Source: Dehalococcoides mccartyi (GTDB lineage: Bacteria > Chloroflexota > Dehalococcoidia > GIF9 > DYGU01). Taken from it: DNA of 51,761 nucleotides. The position numbers were made by a program, and so were the translations under genes. Under the pieces are notes generated by a model. That model was given only the letters and a program-made list of their open reading frames with translations, searched no databases and was not told where the DNA came from. Below, piece by piece: positions 1 to 8,777 of the stretch. Each line of letters starts with the position of its first letter. Positions within the stretch are counted from its first letter, which is position 1. The DNA lies in contig DYGU01000011.1 in the NCBI GenBank assembly GCA_020724525.1, positions 1-51,761 on the forward strand. The letters are read 5' to 3'.

Positions 1-59
1 GGGTAAAAAATAAAAAGGGTGCGCAGGCTTGACAAAACTGTGCGCTCATGGGAGACAAT

Positions 60-1160
60 ATGGGTAAAATAAATGTAGCTCTTATAGGTATAGGCAACTG
101 TGCCTCCTCTTTAGTTCAGGGTGTTTATTATTACAGGGAAGCTAAAGAAGGAGAGTTCATACCCGGACTAATGCACATTAATCTTGGTGGGTATCACATA
201 AAGGACATTAATTTTGTGGCTGCTTTTGATGTCGACAAAAACAAGGTAGGAAAGGAACTATCAGAGGCTATTTTTACTCCGCCTAACAATACCATCAAAT
301 TCTGCCAGGCACCTAACACTGGTGTTAAAGTGGAGCGGGGGATGACTCATGATGGTTTAGGGAAGTATTTAGCTCAAATTATTACCAAAGCCCCTGGACC
401 TACCGCTAACATTGTTAATATTTTGAAAGAGACTGGAACTCACGTAGTAGTTAATTTTTTACCTGTAGGCAGTGAAGAGGCAACTAAATGGTATATAGAG
501 CAGGTATTGACTGCTGGCTGTGGCTTTGTCAACTGCATTCCAGTTTTTATTGCCAGGGAGCCTTACTGGCAAAATCGTTTTGCTGAGAGGGGGTTACCTG
601 TTATCGGCGATGATATCAAATCCCAGGTCGGTGCTACCATCGTCCATAGGGTGTTGACCAGGCTTTTCCGTGACCGGGGTGTCAAGTTGGAACGTACTTA
701 CCAGTTAAATTTTGGAGGTAATACAGATTTTTATAATATGTTGGAGCGGGAGCGTCTGGAATCAAAGAAGATTTCTAAGACTAATGCTGTCACCTCTCAA
801 CTGGACTATGAACTTGAGCCTAGTAATATTCACGTTGGTCCCAGTGACTATGTCCCCTGGTTGGCTGACCGTAAATTCTGCCATATTAGAATGGAGGGAC
901 GTACCTTTGGCGATGTTCCTTTGAATTTAGAGTTAAAGTTGGAGGTGTGGGATAGCCCCAATTCAGCTGGGGTGGTTATTGATGCTGTAAGGTGTTGCAA
1001 ATTGGCTTTAGACCGGGGACTCAAAGGGACTATAGTAGCACCGTCAGCTTACTTTATGAAATCCCCACCTATCCAATATTCTGATGACGAAGCTCGTGAC
1101 CGACTGGAAGAGTTTATTACCGGGAAAGAAGAACGGGAGCCAGTTTCTTTACCTGATTAA
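60..1160 (+). CDS. ino1: Inositol-3-phosphate synthase
   Basis: Converts glucose-6-phosphate to 1D-myo-inositol-3-phosphate with NAD, the first step toward inositol phospholipids. The N-terminus has a Rossmann NAD loop ([12 protein letters not shown]), and the 366-residue length fits the short bacterial/archaeal form. An upstream in-frame ATG exists at 48, but GGAG at 51-54 lies five bases before the ATG at 60, so I prefer 60. It is followed on the same strand by a PimA-like glycosyltransferase and a CDP-alcohol phosphatidyltransferase, which together suggest phosphatidylinositol synthesis and mannosylation. Family assignment is firm; the exact start is less so. Confidence 0.93.
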   Translation: MGKINVALIGIGNCASSLVQGVYYYREAKEGEFIPGLMHINLGGYHIKDINFVAAFDVDKNKVGKELSEAIFTPPNNTIKFCQAPNTGVKVERGMTHDGLGKYLAQIITKAPGPTANIVNILKETGTHVVVNFLPVGSEEATKWYIEQVLTAGCGFVNCIPVFIAREPYWQNRFAERGLPVIGDDIKSQVGATIVHRVLTRLFRDRGVKLERTYQLNFGGNTDFYNMLERERLESKKISKTNAVTSQLDYELEPSNIHVGPSDYVPWLADRKFCHIRMEGRTFGDVPLNLELKLEVWDSPNSAGVVIDAVRCCKLALDRGLKGTIVAPSAYFMKSPPIQYSDDEARDRLEEFITGKEEREPVSLPD

Positions 1161-1214
1161 AGCTGAGACCAATAACAAAGTCAGGAAAATCCTCACGGTT
1201 TAATTTAAACTTAA

Positions 1215-2351
1215 ATGAAGATCGGGCTTGTTTCCCCTTATGATTATGCTTCCCCTGGGGGGGTTGTTGTCCATATTTCTAACTTAATTCGCCACTTTAT
1301 GATAATGGGGCACAAGGTGAAAGTCCTAGCTTCTTGTTCAAAAAAGGGTGTTTCTTATTTTGGTGAGGAAGTAATTTGTATAGGCAAGCCTTTTCCTATC
1401 CCTAGTGCCGGCTCCATAGCCCGGGTCGCTTTATCTCCCTGGTTACCTGCCCAAGTCAGGAAGGTCTTAAGTGAAGAAAAGTTCGATATTCTTCATATTC
1501 ACGAGCCCTTTGGTTCTGTGCTTTCTTTATGGGCGCTTATTGAATCTAATACTATTAATGTTGGTACTTTCCATGCCTATCATACTAAACCTCGTGGCTA
1601 TTGGTTAGGCAAGTCAATTCTTAGAAGGTTGCTACCTAAATTACAGGCTAAAATAGCTGTTTCCAAATCAGCTCTGAAATTTATTAGCCGTCATCTCCCC
1701 GGTGATTACCAGATTATCCCCAATGGGGTTGATATTGAGCGGTTTTGCCCTGAGGGTCCAGTGGTAGATGGATTTGCTGATGGTAAATTGAACATTCTCT
1801 TTACTGGTCGGCTTGAGAAACGTAAAGGTCTGGATTATTTGCTGGGGACTTATGGGAAGGTCAAAGAGCGGTTCACTGATGTTCGGCTTATTGTCGTTGG
1901 TCCGGGAACAAGACTACGCCGCAGATATGAAAAGATGGTCAGGGACAATGGCTTGACCGATGTAGTTTTTATTGGCTTTGTCCCCGGTATTGATTTGCCG
2001 AAGTATTATCGAACTGCTCACATTTTTTGCTCCCCGGCAACTGGGGGTGAGAGCTTTGGTATTACTTTGTTAGAAGCTATGGCAAGTGGCAAACCAGTAG
2101 TAGCATCTAATATTGAAGGTTATGCCAATGTAGTAAGCCATAAAGAAGACGGATTGCTGGTTTCACCAAAGGATGAGGAAGCCATAGCCGAAGCTTTATT
2201 ATCTCTCCTGATTGATGAGTCCTTGCGCTATGAGATGGGCTTGAAAGGAAGAGTTAAAGCAGAGCAATATAGTTGGGCAAATATTGCTCTTAAAGTGATG
2301 GACTGCTATACTAACTTGCTTGGGGGTCTTAGTTTAAAGAAATCTCTGTAA
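1215..2351 (+). CDS. GT4 glycosyltransferase, PimA-like (phosphatidylinositol mannosyltransferase type)
   Basis: 378-residue GT-B fold glycosyltransferase. The N-terminal acceptor domain begins MKIGLVSPYDYASPGGV, as in PimA. The C-terminal nucleotide-sugar domain has the retaining GT4 motif GGESFGITLLEA (EX7E), followed by SGKPVVAS. In actinobacteria PimA puts the first mannose on phosphatidylinositol at the cytoplasmic membrane face. The assignment here rests on sequence style plus the adjacent inositol-phosphate synthase and CDP-alcohol phosphatidyltransferase. No clear ribosome-binding site precedes the ATG. Another membrane-lipid GT4 specificity remains possible. Confidence 0.85.
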   Translation: MKIGLVSPYDYASPGGVVVHISNLIRHFMIMGHKVKVLASCSKKGVSYFGEEVICIGKPFPIPSAGSIARVALSPWLPAQVRKVLSEEKFDILHIHEPFGSVLSLWALIESNTINVGTFHAYHTKPRGYWLGKSILRRLLPKLQAKIAVSKSALKFISRHLPGDYQIIPNGVDIERFCPEGPVVDGFADGKLNILFTGRLEKRKGLDYLLGTYGKVKERFTDVRLIVVGPGTRLRRRYEKMVRDNGLTDVVFIGFVPGIDLPKYYRTAHIFCSPATGGESFGITLLEAMASGKPVVASNIEGYANVVSHKEDGLLVSPKDEEAIAEALLSLLIDESLRYEMGLKGRVKAEQYSWANIALKVMDCYTNLLGGLSLKKSL

Positions 2352-2405
2352 TTTCCCTTTTCAAATTCAGGTAATAAAAGATTTCTACTAAATAGAAGCA
2401 GTCCT

Positions 2406-2993
2406 GTGATAAGTTTGGGCGGAATTCGAGACACTTTAGCTGGCTGGATTATCAAACCACTGGCACCTGTTTTAAGTAAAAGCCGGCTCACACCTAACAG
2501 TTTAACCGTGATTGGTCTGGCAGTAAACGGATTTGCTGCTGGTGCTATTGCTACCAGACACCTTCTTCTTGGCGGCTTTCTTATCCTTTTTTCCGGATTG
2601 TTTGACCTGCTTGATGGTGCCTTAGCCCGCCTTACTAAGCAAGCTACCTCTTTCGGTGCCCTTTTAGATTCTACTGCCGACCGTGTTTCCGAAGCTGTAT
2701 TATTTTTTGGACTTTTGTTCCTGTTTGTGAAGGAGTCATCGGTTTTAGGAGTTTTCCTGGTTTTTTTAGCTATGGTTGGCTCCTTTCTCATTAGCTATAT
2801 AAGGGCTCGAGCTGAAGGTTTGGGAATTGCCTGCCAGGTTGGTTTATTCACCAGAGCCGAGAGAGTAATACTACTGGCGCTGGGGCTTATTTTTAAACAG
2901 ATCCTGGTTGCTTTGCTAATTCTGGTGGTAATTGCTTTTATTACTGTGGGACAACGATTGCTCTATGTATGGCACCAAGCTAATAGAATATGA
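2406..2993 (+). CDS. CDP-alcohol phosphatidyltransferase (probable phosphatidylinositol-phosphate synthase)
   Basis: Integral membrane enzyme of 195 residues that transfers a phosphatidyl group from CDP-diacylglycerol to an alcohol. The full signature is present: D67-x2-D70-G71-x2-A74-R75-x8-G84-x3-D88-x3-D92, with hydrophobic segments on both sides. Next to inositol-3-phosphate synthase and a PimA-like enzyme, the likely acceptor is inositol-3-phosphate, giving phosphatidylinositol phosphate as in actinobacteria (inference). The start is a GTG with only weak Shine-Dalgarno support; TTG at 2415 is an alternative. Glycerol-3-phosphate as acceptor (PgsA) cannot be excluded. Confidence 0.88.
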   Translation: MISLGGIRDTLAGWIIKPLAPVLSKSRLTPNSLTVIGLAVNGFAAGAIATRHLLLGGFLILFSGLFDLLDGALARLTKQATSFGALLDSTADRVSEAVLFFGLLFLFVKESSVLGVFLVFLAMVGSFLISYIRARAEGLGIACQVGLFTRAERVILLALGLIFKQILVALLILVVIAFITVGQRLLYVWHQANRI

Positions 2994-3017
2994 TAAAAAT
3001 AAAGGAGATAAGCTTAA

Positions 3018-3209
3018 ATGAGCGACACTACTTTTGAACGAAGTCTTATAGTCCTGAGTTGTCTAGTTTTAGCCTGGATAGTAGCTGGGATAGTCTTGAA
3101 TTTACTTAGTATTGCCTGGGTGATAATTATTGGTTTGGTGGTTGAAATTATTGGCGGTGGTACTTTGCTCTATTACTACTGGGGCAAGAGTTATATGTCT
3201 CGCACCTAA
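3018..3209 (+). CDS. Small two-helix membrane protein
   Basis: 63 residues with two hydrophobic segments (about residues 9-29 and 32-53) and short polar ends; it is probably an inner-membrane hairpin. A good ribosome-binding site, AAAGGAGA, precedes the ATG. It sits 24 bases after the CDP-alcohol phosphatidyltransferase and 35 bases before purA, so it is probably cotranscribed. I do not recognise a family and assign no function. Confidence 0.6.
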   Translation: MSDTTFERSLIVLSCLVLAWIVAGIVLNLLSIAWVIIIGLVVEIIGGGTLLYYYWGKSYMSRT

Positions 3210-3244
3210 TCTTGCGTTTGTAGAACTGAATAAGGAGACAGGGA

Positions 3245-4525
3245 GTGGTTATTGCTGTTATTGGTGGTCAGTGGGGGGATGAAGGCAAAGGAAAGATAGT
3301 CGACCTATTAGCTGAGAAAGCTAAAGTAGTGGTTCGTTTTTCCGGGGGGGATAATGCCGGACATACGGTGATAAATCCCTATGGGGAATTCCGACTACAT
3401 TTGGTTCCATCAGGCATTTTCTATCCGCAGGTAACCTGCATTATTGGTAATGGTGTTGTCATCAATCCGGCAGTGCTTCTTGAGGAAATTAGAGAGCTTC
3501 AGAGTAAGGGGGTGAATACAAGTCGTCTTTTCATTAGTGACCGGGCTCACTTGATTATGCCCTATCATATTCTTCTTGATGGTCTTGAGGAGGAGAGGCG
3601 GGGGAGGGGGGCAATAGGTACCACACGGAAGGGGATTGGTCCTGCCTTCGCTGACAAGATAGCGCGTCTTGGAATTCGAGTTGGTGATTTGCTTGACCGG
3701 GATACTTTTTTAACCCGACTTAGTTCAGTCTTGGAACTTAAAAATGATATTCTGACCAAAGTATATGGGTCACCCCTCCTATCGCTGGAAGAGGTTTATG
3801 AGCAGTATTGCCGTTATGGGGGGCAATTGTCTCCTTTCATCCGGGAGACCGGCTTCATGCTTCAAGAAGCCCTCTTGCGGAAGGAACCGATTTTGTTAGA
3901 AGGCGCCCAGGGCACTTTACTTGACCCTGATTTTGGTACCTATCCCTATGTCACCTCCTCTTCGCCATTAGCTGGTGGCGGCTCCATTGGTGCTGGTTTG
4001 AGCCCAGTGAAAATTGACCACATTATTGGTGTCTTCAAAGCTTATATTACCAGGGTGGGGGGTGGTCCGATGCCGACTGAATTAAAAGATGAGACGGGGC
4101 AGCTTATCCGGGAGCGGGCTCACGAGTATGGCACGACTACTGGTAGGCCCCGTCGCTGTGGTTGGTTTGATGCTGTATCTGGTCGCTTTAGCGTCGGAAT
4201 TAATGGTTTTACCATGATAGCTCTTACCCGTCTTGATATTTTGGATGCTTTCCCGGTAGTGAAAATATGCACCAGCTACAAGGTTAACGGACAGACTTTG
4301 GACCGTTTTCCGAGCAGCACAGCTGTATTGGAAAAATGTCAGCCTGTTTATGAGGAACTACCGGGCTGGCAAACACCTACCACTGAAATACGCGATTTTA
4401 AGAAACTACCCCACCAAGCTCGCCGCTACGTCAAGAGGGTAGAAGAACTTCTCTCCTGTCCTGTAGTTATTGTCTCTGTCGGTGCCCGACGGGAGCAGAC
4501 GATAAAGGTTAGGTCGGTAATATAA
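3245..4525 (+). CDS. purA: Adenylosuccinate synthetase
   Basis: Joins IMP and aspartate using GTP to give adenylosuccinate, the first committed step to AMP. 426 residues is the usual bacterial length. The N-terminus carries the GTP-binding and catalytic loop GQWGDEGKGK, followed by SGGDNAGHTV with the catalytic histidine; IGTTRKGIGPAF and TTTGRPRRCGWFD are further family motifs. The start is GTG, with AAGGAGA at 3231-3237 as ribosome-binding site. It is the last gene of the first plus-strand cluster. Confidence 0.96.
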   Translation: MVIAVIGGQWGDEGKGKIVDLLAEKAKVVVRFSGGDNAGHTVINPYGEFRLHLVPSGIFYPQVTCIIGNGVVINPAVLLEEIRELQSKGVNTSRLFISDRAHLIMPYHILLDGLEEERRGRGAIGTTRKGIGPAFADKIARLGIRVGDLLDRDTFLTRLSSVLELKNDILTKVYGSPLLSLEEVYEQYCRYGGQLSPFIRETGFMLQEALLRKEPILLEGAQGTLLDPDFGTYPYVTSSSPLAGGGSIGAGLSPVKIDHIIGVFKAYITRVGGGPMPTELKDETGQLIRERAHEYGTTTGRPRRCGWFDAVSGRFSVGINGFTMIALTRLDILDAFPVVKICTSYKVNGQTLDRFPSSTAVLEKCQPVYEELPGWQTPTTEIRDFKKLPHQARRYVKRVEELLSCPVVIVSVGARREQTIKVRSVI

Positions 4526-4776
4526 TTTGGGGCAAGATAATTGGGGTGGAGGAGTTTCCGAAGTTTTAGTTTTTGGGGTTGTCTTGGCGAATAGCGAAGT
4601 TGTTTTGCTCAAGCCTGAACGAGAAGTCCCCTTAGGCTGTAAGGTTGGCTGAGTGAGGTAGAAGCTTTGCCTTATAACCTGGGGATGCTACTACTATTTG
4701 TCAAATCGGTGCATACTCTTATTTGGAAAGTAAAAACTGTGGTGGAGATGTCATATGAAGTGGTAAGGGGATGAGA

Positions 4777-5457
4777 ATGATAAAAAACTTGGAAGTTAGA
4801 AACTTTAAATCTCTAAAGCATCTAAAATTGGATTGTCAAAAAATCAATATCTTTATAGGTAAGCCGAATACAGGTAAGTCAAATATCCTTGAAAGCATAG
4901 GTATTTTGTCTTTTCCATATCTCTCTTTTGGATCAGAGATTAAAAGGATAATTAGAGTAGAAAACTCAATTAACTTATTTTATGACCAGGATTTAAGCCA
5001 AAAAATACAAATAATTGGTGATAGTGTAGATTGCCAGATAGTGTTTGAACAGGGGGATTTTAAGGGTTCCGGGCATCTCAGGAAAGAACAACAGAGCTTT
5101 CCTTTTAGCTTTAGATTGAGCTATGATATTGTCATAAGTTATTCGTTTCCCGCTTCACCTTGGCCTTTCAAATTTTACAGGTTTGCTACAATGGAAAGTT
5201 TTTTAGAAAAGGAGTCTGATTTTCTCATACCCCCGGCGGGAGCCAATCTCCTATCAATTCTTCTTGTTAATAAGGATTTGAGAAAAGTAGTATCAGATAT
5301 ATTTAGTGAATATGGTCTGAGGGTTGTTTTAAAGCCTCTCGAAAGTAAAATAGAAGTCCAGAAAGAGACGGAAGGTATAATAGTTTCTTACCCTTATTTT
5401 GTAGTTTCTGACACCTTACAGAGGCTCCTTTTTCATCTTTCATCTTGCTGCTGTTGA
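4777..5457 (+). pseudogene. OLD/RecF-like AAA ATPase, N-terminal part (frameshifted)
   Basis: The N-terminal ATPase part starts MIKNLEVRNFKSLKHL, the RecF/OLD/SMC-type beginning, with a Walker A motif G28-K-P-N-T-G-K34-S35. ATG at 4777 has AAGGGG six bases upstream, better placed than the ATG at 4771. The frame ends at 5457 after LFHLSSCCC, just before the Walker B region, which continues in another frame from 5438. Deleting one copy of the 7-base direct repeat at 5431-5444 restores LLFHLAAVE and an intact protein of about 325 residues. ATPases of this type pair with TOPRIM nucleases in OLD, Gabija and PARIS defence systems; a related role here is inference. Confidence 0.75.
5431..5444 (+). 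repeat. 7-bp perfect tandem duplication that breaks the ATPase frame
   Basis: TTTCATC occurs twice head to tail (5431-5437 and 5438-5444). Seven bases shift the frame by one; with a single copy the ATPase reads through in one frame. Replication slippage or an assembly error could create it. Confidence 0.9.
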
Positions 5458-5758
5458 AACAAACAAGGACTCGGTGATTATTTTCGAAGAGCCAGAAGCC
5501 CATGCTTTCCCTTATTACACTAAATTTCTTGCTGAGAGAATTGCTCTGGATAAAACTAATCAATATTTTGTTTCCACCCATAATCCTTATTTCCTTCTCT
5601 CAGTGTTAGAAAAGGCGCCAAAAGAGGATGTTGGCATTTTCATCACCTATTTTGAAGACCATCAAACTAAGGTTAAACCATTAAGTGAAAAGGAAATGGA
5701 AGAGGTATTGGACTTAAATGCCAGCATTTTCTTTAACCTGGACCAATTTCTGGAGTAA
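5438..5758 (+). pseudogene. OLD/RecF-like AAA ATPase, C-terminal part (frameshifted)
   Basis: Continuation of the broken ATPase in the second frame. It carries the Walker B/ABC-like segment SVIIFEEPEAHAFP and the later NQYFVSTHNPYFLLSVLE, the D-loop and H-loop region of this family. GTG at 5474 is the first start codon, but initiation there would yield a fragment without Walker A. The stop at 5756-5758 lies two bases before the GTG of the TOPRIM-like gene, so the two were a translationally coupled pair. Confidence 0.75.
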
Positions 5759-5760
5759 CA

Positions 5761-6216
5761 GTGATATTTGTCGAATGCGAGTCTGATAAGGTCCTACTAA
5801 AGGCCTTAGGCATTCCAAGCAAAGAAGTAAAACACGCTTACGGAAAGGGAAATATCTGTAACAAATTAGAAAGAAGTAGAAATTTTAAAGGATTAGTAGA
5901 CGAGGATCCCTACAGTATACAGCCCAGTTATATGAGAAATTTGCAACTACACCTCAATGAGAATGACATAAAAGTCTTATATAATGAAACAAATCAAAAT
6001 ACCTTAAATTTATTATGTCCGAATTTAGAAAAGTGGTTTTTAAAGGCAGTTAAAGAAGAGAACGTAGATATTAAGAAATACGGCTTACCTGATGATGTTG
6101 ATAAGTTACATAAGGCTATAAATACAAAGGTCATTAACTTTGAGAATTTAATAAAAGATATCATGGGGAGAAGTAAGGAGTTTAAAACTTTAAAGAAAGT
6201 TATAAAGGAAAATTAA
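5761..6216 (+). CDS. Small TOPRIM-like protein, partner of the preceding ATPase
   Basis: 151 residues beginning with GTG two bases after the ATPase stop. A TOPRIM-like pattern is visible: E5 in FVECESDKVLL at the end of the first strand, a glycine turn GKGN at 28-31, and an acidic pair D47-x-D49 in GLVDEDP. TOPRIM domains in OLD-family nucleases, AriB (PARIS) and RNase M5 use this E plus DxD arrangement for metal-dependent phosphoryl chemistry. The second half is lysine-rich and helical. The assignment is by motif only and the protein is short for AriB, so it may be a minimal or divergent relative. Confidence 0.5.
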   Translation: MIFVECESDKVLLKALGIPSKEVKHAYGKGNICNKLERSRNFKGLVDEDPYSIQPSYMRNLQLHLNENDIKVLYNETNQNTLNLLCPNLEKWFLKAVKEENVDIKKYGLPDDVDKLHKAINTKVINFENLIKDIMGRSKEFKTLKKVIKEN

Positions 6217-6302
6217 GCCAAAAATAAAATCTACAAAAGTCTTTAAAGTTCAAAAGCCAGGGTTGACGAGCCTATTTTACTTAGAAAGAGGAGGGTAACA
6301 GA

Positions 6303-6782
6303 ATGCAAGTACTCCGCATTATGAATGTGGGAACTAATTATCAATATAAATGGCCATCGGGAGACACTGAGATTTATAAGCATTGGGTGGAATATGTTGC
6401 TTTGGATAAAAGAGGGGAGCATTCTGTGAGAATAGGGTTTGGCAGAAGGCCAGCCTACGGCAAAGAGCGTGTCAGGGTAGTGGTTTGGATAGATGATTAC
6501 CCACAGGCTGAGTTTATAGGTGCGGATGATTCTGAAACTTCTGGTGAAGTTTTGTCAGAGATAAAGGTGCCAGGGGAAAGAGGGGAGCGTATCTGTCGCT
6601 ATCCTGACGAACCAATTCCCGAGCGTTATATCATGTTTAATGTCGTAGGGCTACCACTTCGGGTTCAGGCTAAAGGCGTTCACAATGCTTGGGCCGTCAG
6701 TGTCAATATTGCGGACCATAAGACCATGGTAGCGGTGGCTGGGTTGAGATGTCTCGAATGGTGGATAGGGCAGCAAGTTTAG
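6303..6782 (+). CDS. Conserved-looking protein of unknown function
   Basis: 159 residues without signal peptide or membrane segment, predicted rich in beta strands (alternating hydrophobic stretches such as VRVVVWIDDY and YIMFNVVGLPLRV). A strong ribosome-binding site, AGGAGG, sits just upstream of the ATG at 6303. It converges on dapA. I recognise no family. It may belong to the accessory insert 4.6-6.8 kb with the broken ATPase. Confidence 0.55.
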   Translation: MQVLRIMNVGTNYQYKWPSGDTEIYKHWVEYVALDKRGEHSVRIGFGRRPAYGKERVRVVVWIDDYPQAEFIGADDSETSGEVLSEIKVPGERGERICRYPDEPIPERYIMFNVVGLPLRVQAKGVHNAWAVSVNIADHKTMVAVAGLRCLEWWIGQQV

Positions 6783-6819
6783 AGACTTGCTGTGAGGGAT
6801 GACCTATTTTGGTAACGGA

Positions 6820-7737
6820 CTAATCTTGCACTCTGGCAGCTATGGGCAGGTCAATTTTGTAGTTTTTCAGGGCTGCTTTAATAAGGGCGGCTGATTTTTT
6901 ATCAGCCTCAGTGAGAGGCAGGCGGGGCTTACCTACCGGAAAGCCGATATAGTTCAGGGCATATTTTATGGGAATAGGGTTAGAAATAATGAAAAGGGCG
7001 TTTATCAAGGGTAATAGCTGGCGGTGAATAGCCGAAGCTTCTGTGATTTTGCCATTGACAAAATTCTGAATCATTTGCTGAATCTGTTTGCCAACCAGGT
7101 GAGAAGCCACACTAATTACTCCATAGCCACCTAAAGTTAAAATGGGTAAAGTGTCACCATCGTTGCCGCTGTAGACCAGAAACTCTTCTCTGGTGCCCTG
7201 AACAATTTTGGCAATCTGGTCGAAGTTACTGCTGGCTTCTTTAACACCAATAATGTTATCAATGTGACTGAGTTTGATTACCGTCTCGGCAGCCAGGTTA
7301 ATCACGGTTCGCGACGGAACATTATAGAGAATGCAGGGTAAGTTTGTAGCTTGGGCGATAGTTTTGAAATGCTCAAATAACCCTTCCTGGGTGGGACGGT
7401 TATAATAAGGGACTACCAGAAGAAAGGCGTCGACACCAGTTTTCTCGGCTTCTTTGGTTAGCTGACAACTTTCAGCGGTGTTATAACTTCCGGTACCAGC
7501 GATAACTATACCTTGTTCGTCTACTACTGATTTGACTTCGGCAAAGAGACGGAGTTTTTCTTCATGACTTAGAGTCGGGGATTCTCCGGTAGTCCCCGAG
7601 ACTAAAATGCCATCGCTACCGGAATCAAGCAAAGCTTGGGCCAGTTTCCTGGCTTGCGTGTAGTCAACCTTCCCCTCCGTATCAAAGGGAGTTACCATTG
7701 CGGTTAGTAAACGACCAAATTTCGCCATCTGCCCCAT
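6820..7737 (-). CDS. dapA: 4-hydroxy-tetrahydrodipicolinate synthase
   Basis: Condenses pyruvate with aspartate semialdehyde, the branch point to diaminopimelate and lysine. It is a TIM barrel with the substrate motif SGTTGESPTLS, the tyrosine region LYNVPSRT, and the Schiff-base lysine in IGVKEASSNF. Length 305 is slightly long for the family. Two ATGs are possible (7737 and 7728); the second gives MAKFGRLLTAMVTPF and has GGGGCA just before it. It is the last gene of the rpsO-pnp-dapB-asd-dapA run, 26 bases after asd. Confidence 0.95.
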   Translation of the reverse strand: MGQMAKFGRLLTAMVTPFDTEGKVDYTQARKLAQALLDSGSDGILVSGTTGESPTLSHEEKLRLFAEVKSVVDEQGIVIAGTGSYNTAESCQLTKEAEKTGVDAFLLVVPYYNRPTQEGLFEHFKTIAQATNLPCILYNVPSRTVINLAAETVIKLSHIDNIIGVKEASSNFDQIAKIVQGTREEFLVYSGNDGDTLPILTLGGYGVISVASHLVGKQIQQMIQNFVNGKITEASAIHRQLLPLINALFIISNPIPIKYALNYIGFPVGKPRLPLTEADKKSAALIKAALKNYKIDLPIAARVQD

Positions 7738-7763
7738 CTAGTTTCAGGATGAGATGAAGTTAC

Positions 7764-8777
7764 TTATAGCCATCCCCTTCGTATAGCTTCTTCAGCAATC
7801 TGGACAGCATTGACAGCAGCTCCTTTGCGAAGGTTATCTGCTACCACCCACATAACTAACCCGTTGGGACGGGAAGCATCAGCCCGAATTCGACCAACGA
7901 AAACATCGTCTGAGCCAGCGACAGACCATGGTTGGGGATAAAGGCTGACACTGGGGTCATCAAGCACTTTGACTCCGGGGGCATAAACCAGTATACGCCT
8001 GGCTTCCTCAGGAGTCATAGGGCGAGTGAATTCCACATTTATGGATTCACTGTGTCCAATAAAGACAGGTACTCGAACACAAGTTGCTGATATGGCTATA
8101 TCAGGAGCATGCATTATTTTCTGTGTTTCCTCCGCCATTTTCCATTCTTCTTTAGTGTAACCGTTGTCCAGGAAGACATCTATCTCCGGGAGTAGATTGA
8201 AAGCTATCTGGTGAGGGTAAACATGGGGCACAACGCTCTGCCCTTCCAGAACCAGTTTAGTTTGGGTGGTTAACTCCTCCATAGCCGCGGCTCCAGTACC
8301 AGAAACGGACTGGTAAGTGGTGACGACGATGCGCTTAATCGGATTAACCTTGTGTAATGGATAGAGAGCTACCACCATCTGGATGGTAGAGCAGTTAGGG
8401 TTAGCAATAATTCCTTGATGCTCCTTTATGTCTTGGGGATTTACCTCAGGGACGACCAATGGGACTTTAGGTTCCATCCTAAAGGCGGCACTATTGTCTA
8501 TGACCACAGTACCCTTTTGAGCAGCTATTGGAGAAAAATAGCGGCTAGTCTCGCTACCGGCAGAGAACAGGGCAATATCTATATGGTTGAAGGAGCTGTG
8601 ACTTGTTTCCTTGACCTCAACCTCCCGATGTCCGACGAAAAGCTTCTTGCCTGCAGAGCGGTCGGAAGCAAAAAGGTGAACTGAAGCCATAGGAAAATTT
8701 CGCTGCTCCAGAACTTTAATAAATTCTCTGCCCACAAGTCCAGTAGCGCCAACTATGGCTACAATATATTTCTTCAC
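7764..8777 (-). CDS. asd: Aspartate-semialdehyde dehydrogenase
   Basis: Reduces aspartyl phosphate to aspartate semialdehyde with NADPH. 337 residues; NADP loop VGATGLVGREF near the N-terminus, the catalytic cysteine in NPNCSTIQM, and the later substrate-binding GHSESINVEF. Its start overlaps the dapB stop by four bases (ATGA on the minus strand, 8774-8777), which indicates translational coupling. It supplies the substrate for the DapA encoded next. Confidence 0.96.
   Translation of the reverse strand: MKKYIVAIVGATGLVGREFIKVLEQRNFPMASVHLFASDRSAGKKLFVGHREVEVKETSHSSFNHIDIALFSAGSETSRYFSPIAAQKGTVVIDNSAAFRMEPKVPLVVPEVNPQDIKEHQGIIANPNCSTIQMVVALYPLHKVNPIKRIVVTTYQSVSGTGAAAMEELTTQTKLVLEGQSVVPHVYPHQIAFNLLPEIDVFLDNGYTKEEWKMAEETQKIMHAPDIAISATCVRVPVFIGHSESINVEFTRPMTPEEARRILVYAPGVKVLDDPSVSLYPQPWSVAGSDDVFVGRIRADASRPNGLVMWVVADNLRKGAAVNAVQIAEEAIRRGWL

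Noticed and set aside
29-58. TTGACA followed by GACAAT as a promoter inside the ino1 start region
   Set aside because: The -10 would overlap the ribosome-binding site and the start codon at 60, and it matches only four of six bases.
2306-2791. 161-residue minus-strand frame over the phosphatidyltransferase gene
   Set aside because: Low-complexity basic protein opposite a gene with a perfect enzyme signature; an antisense shadow.
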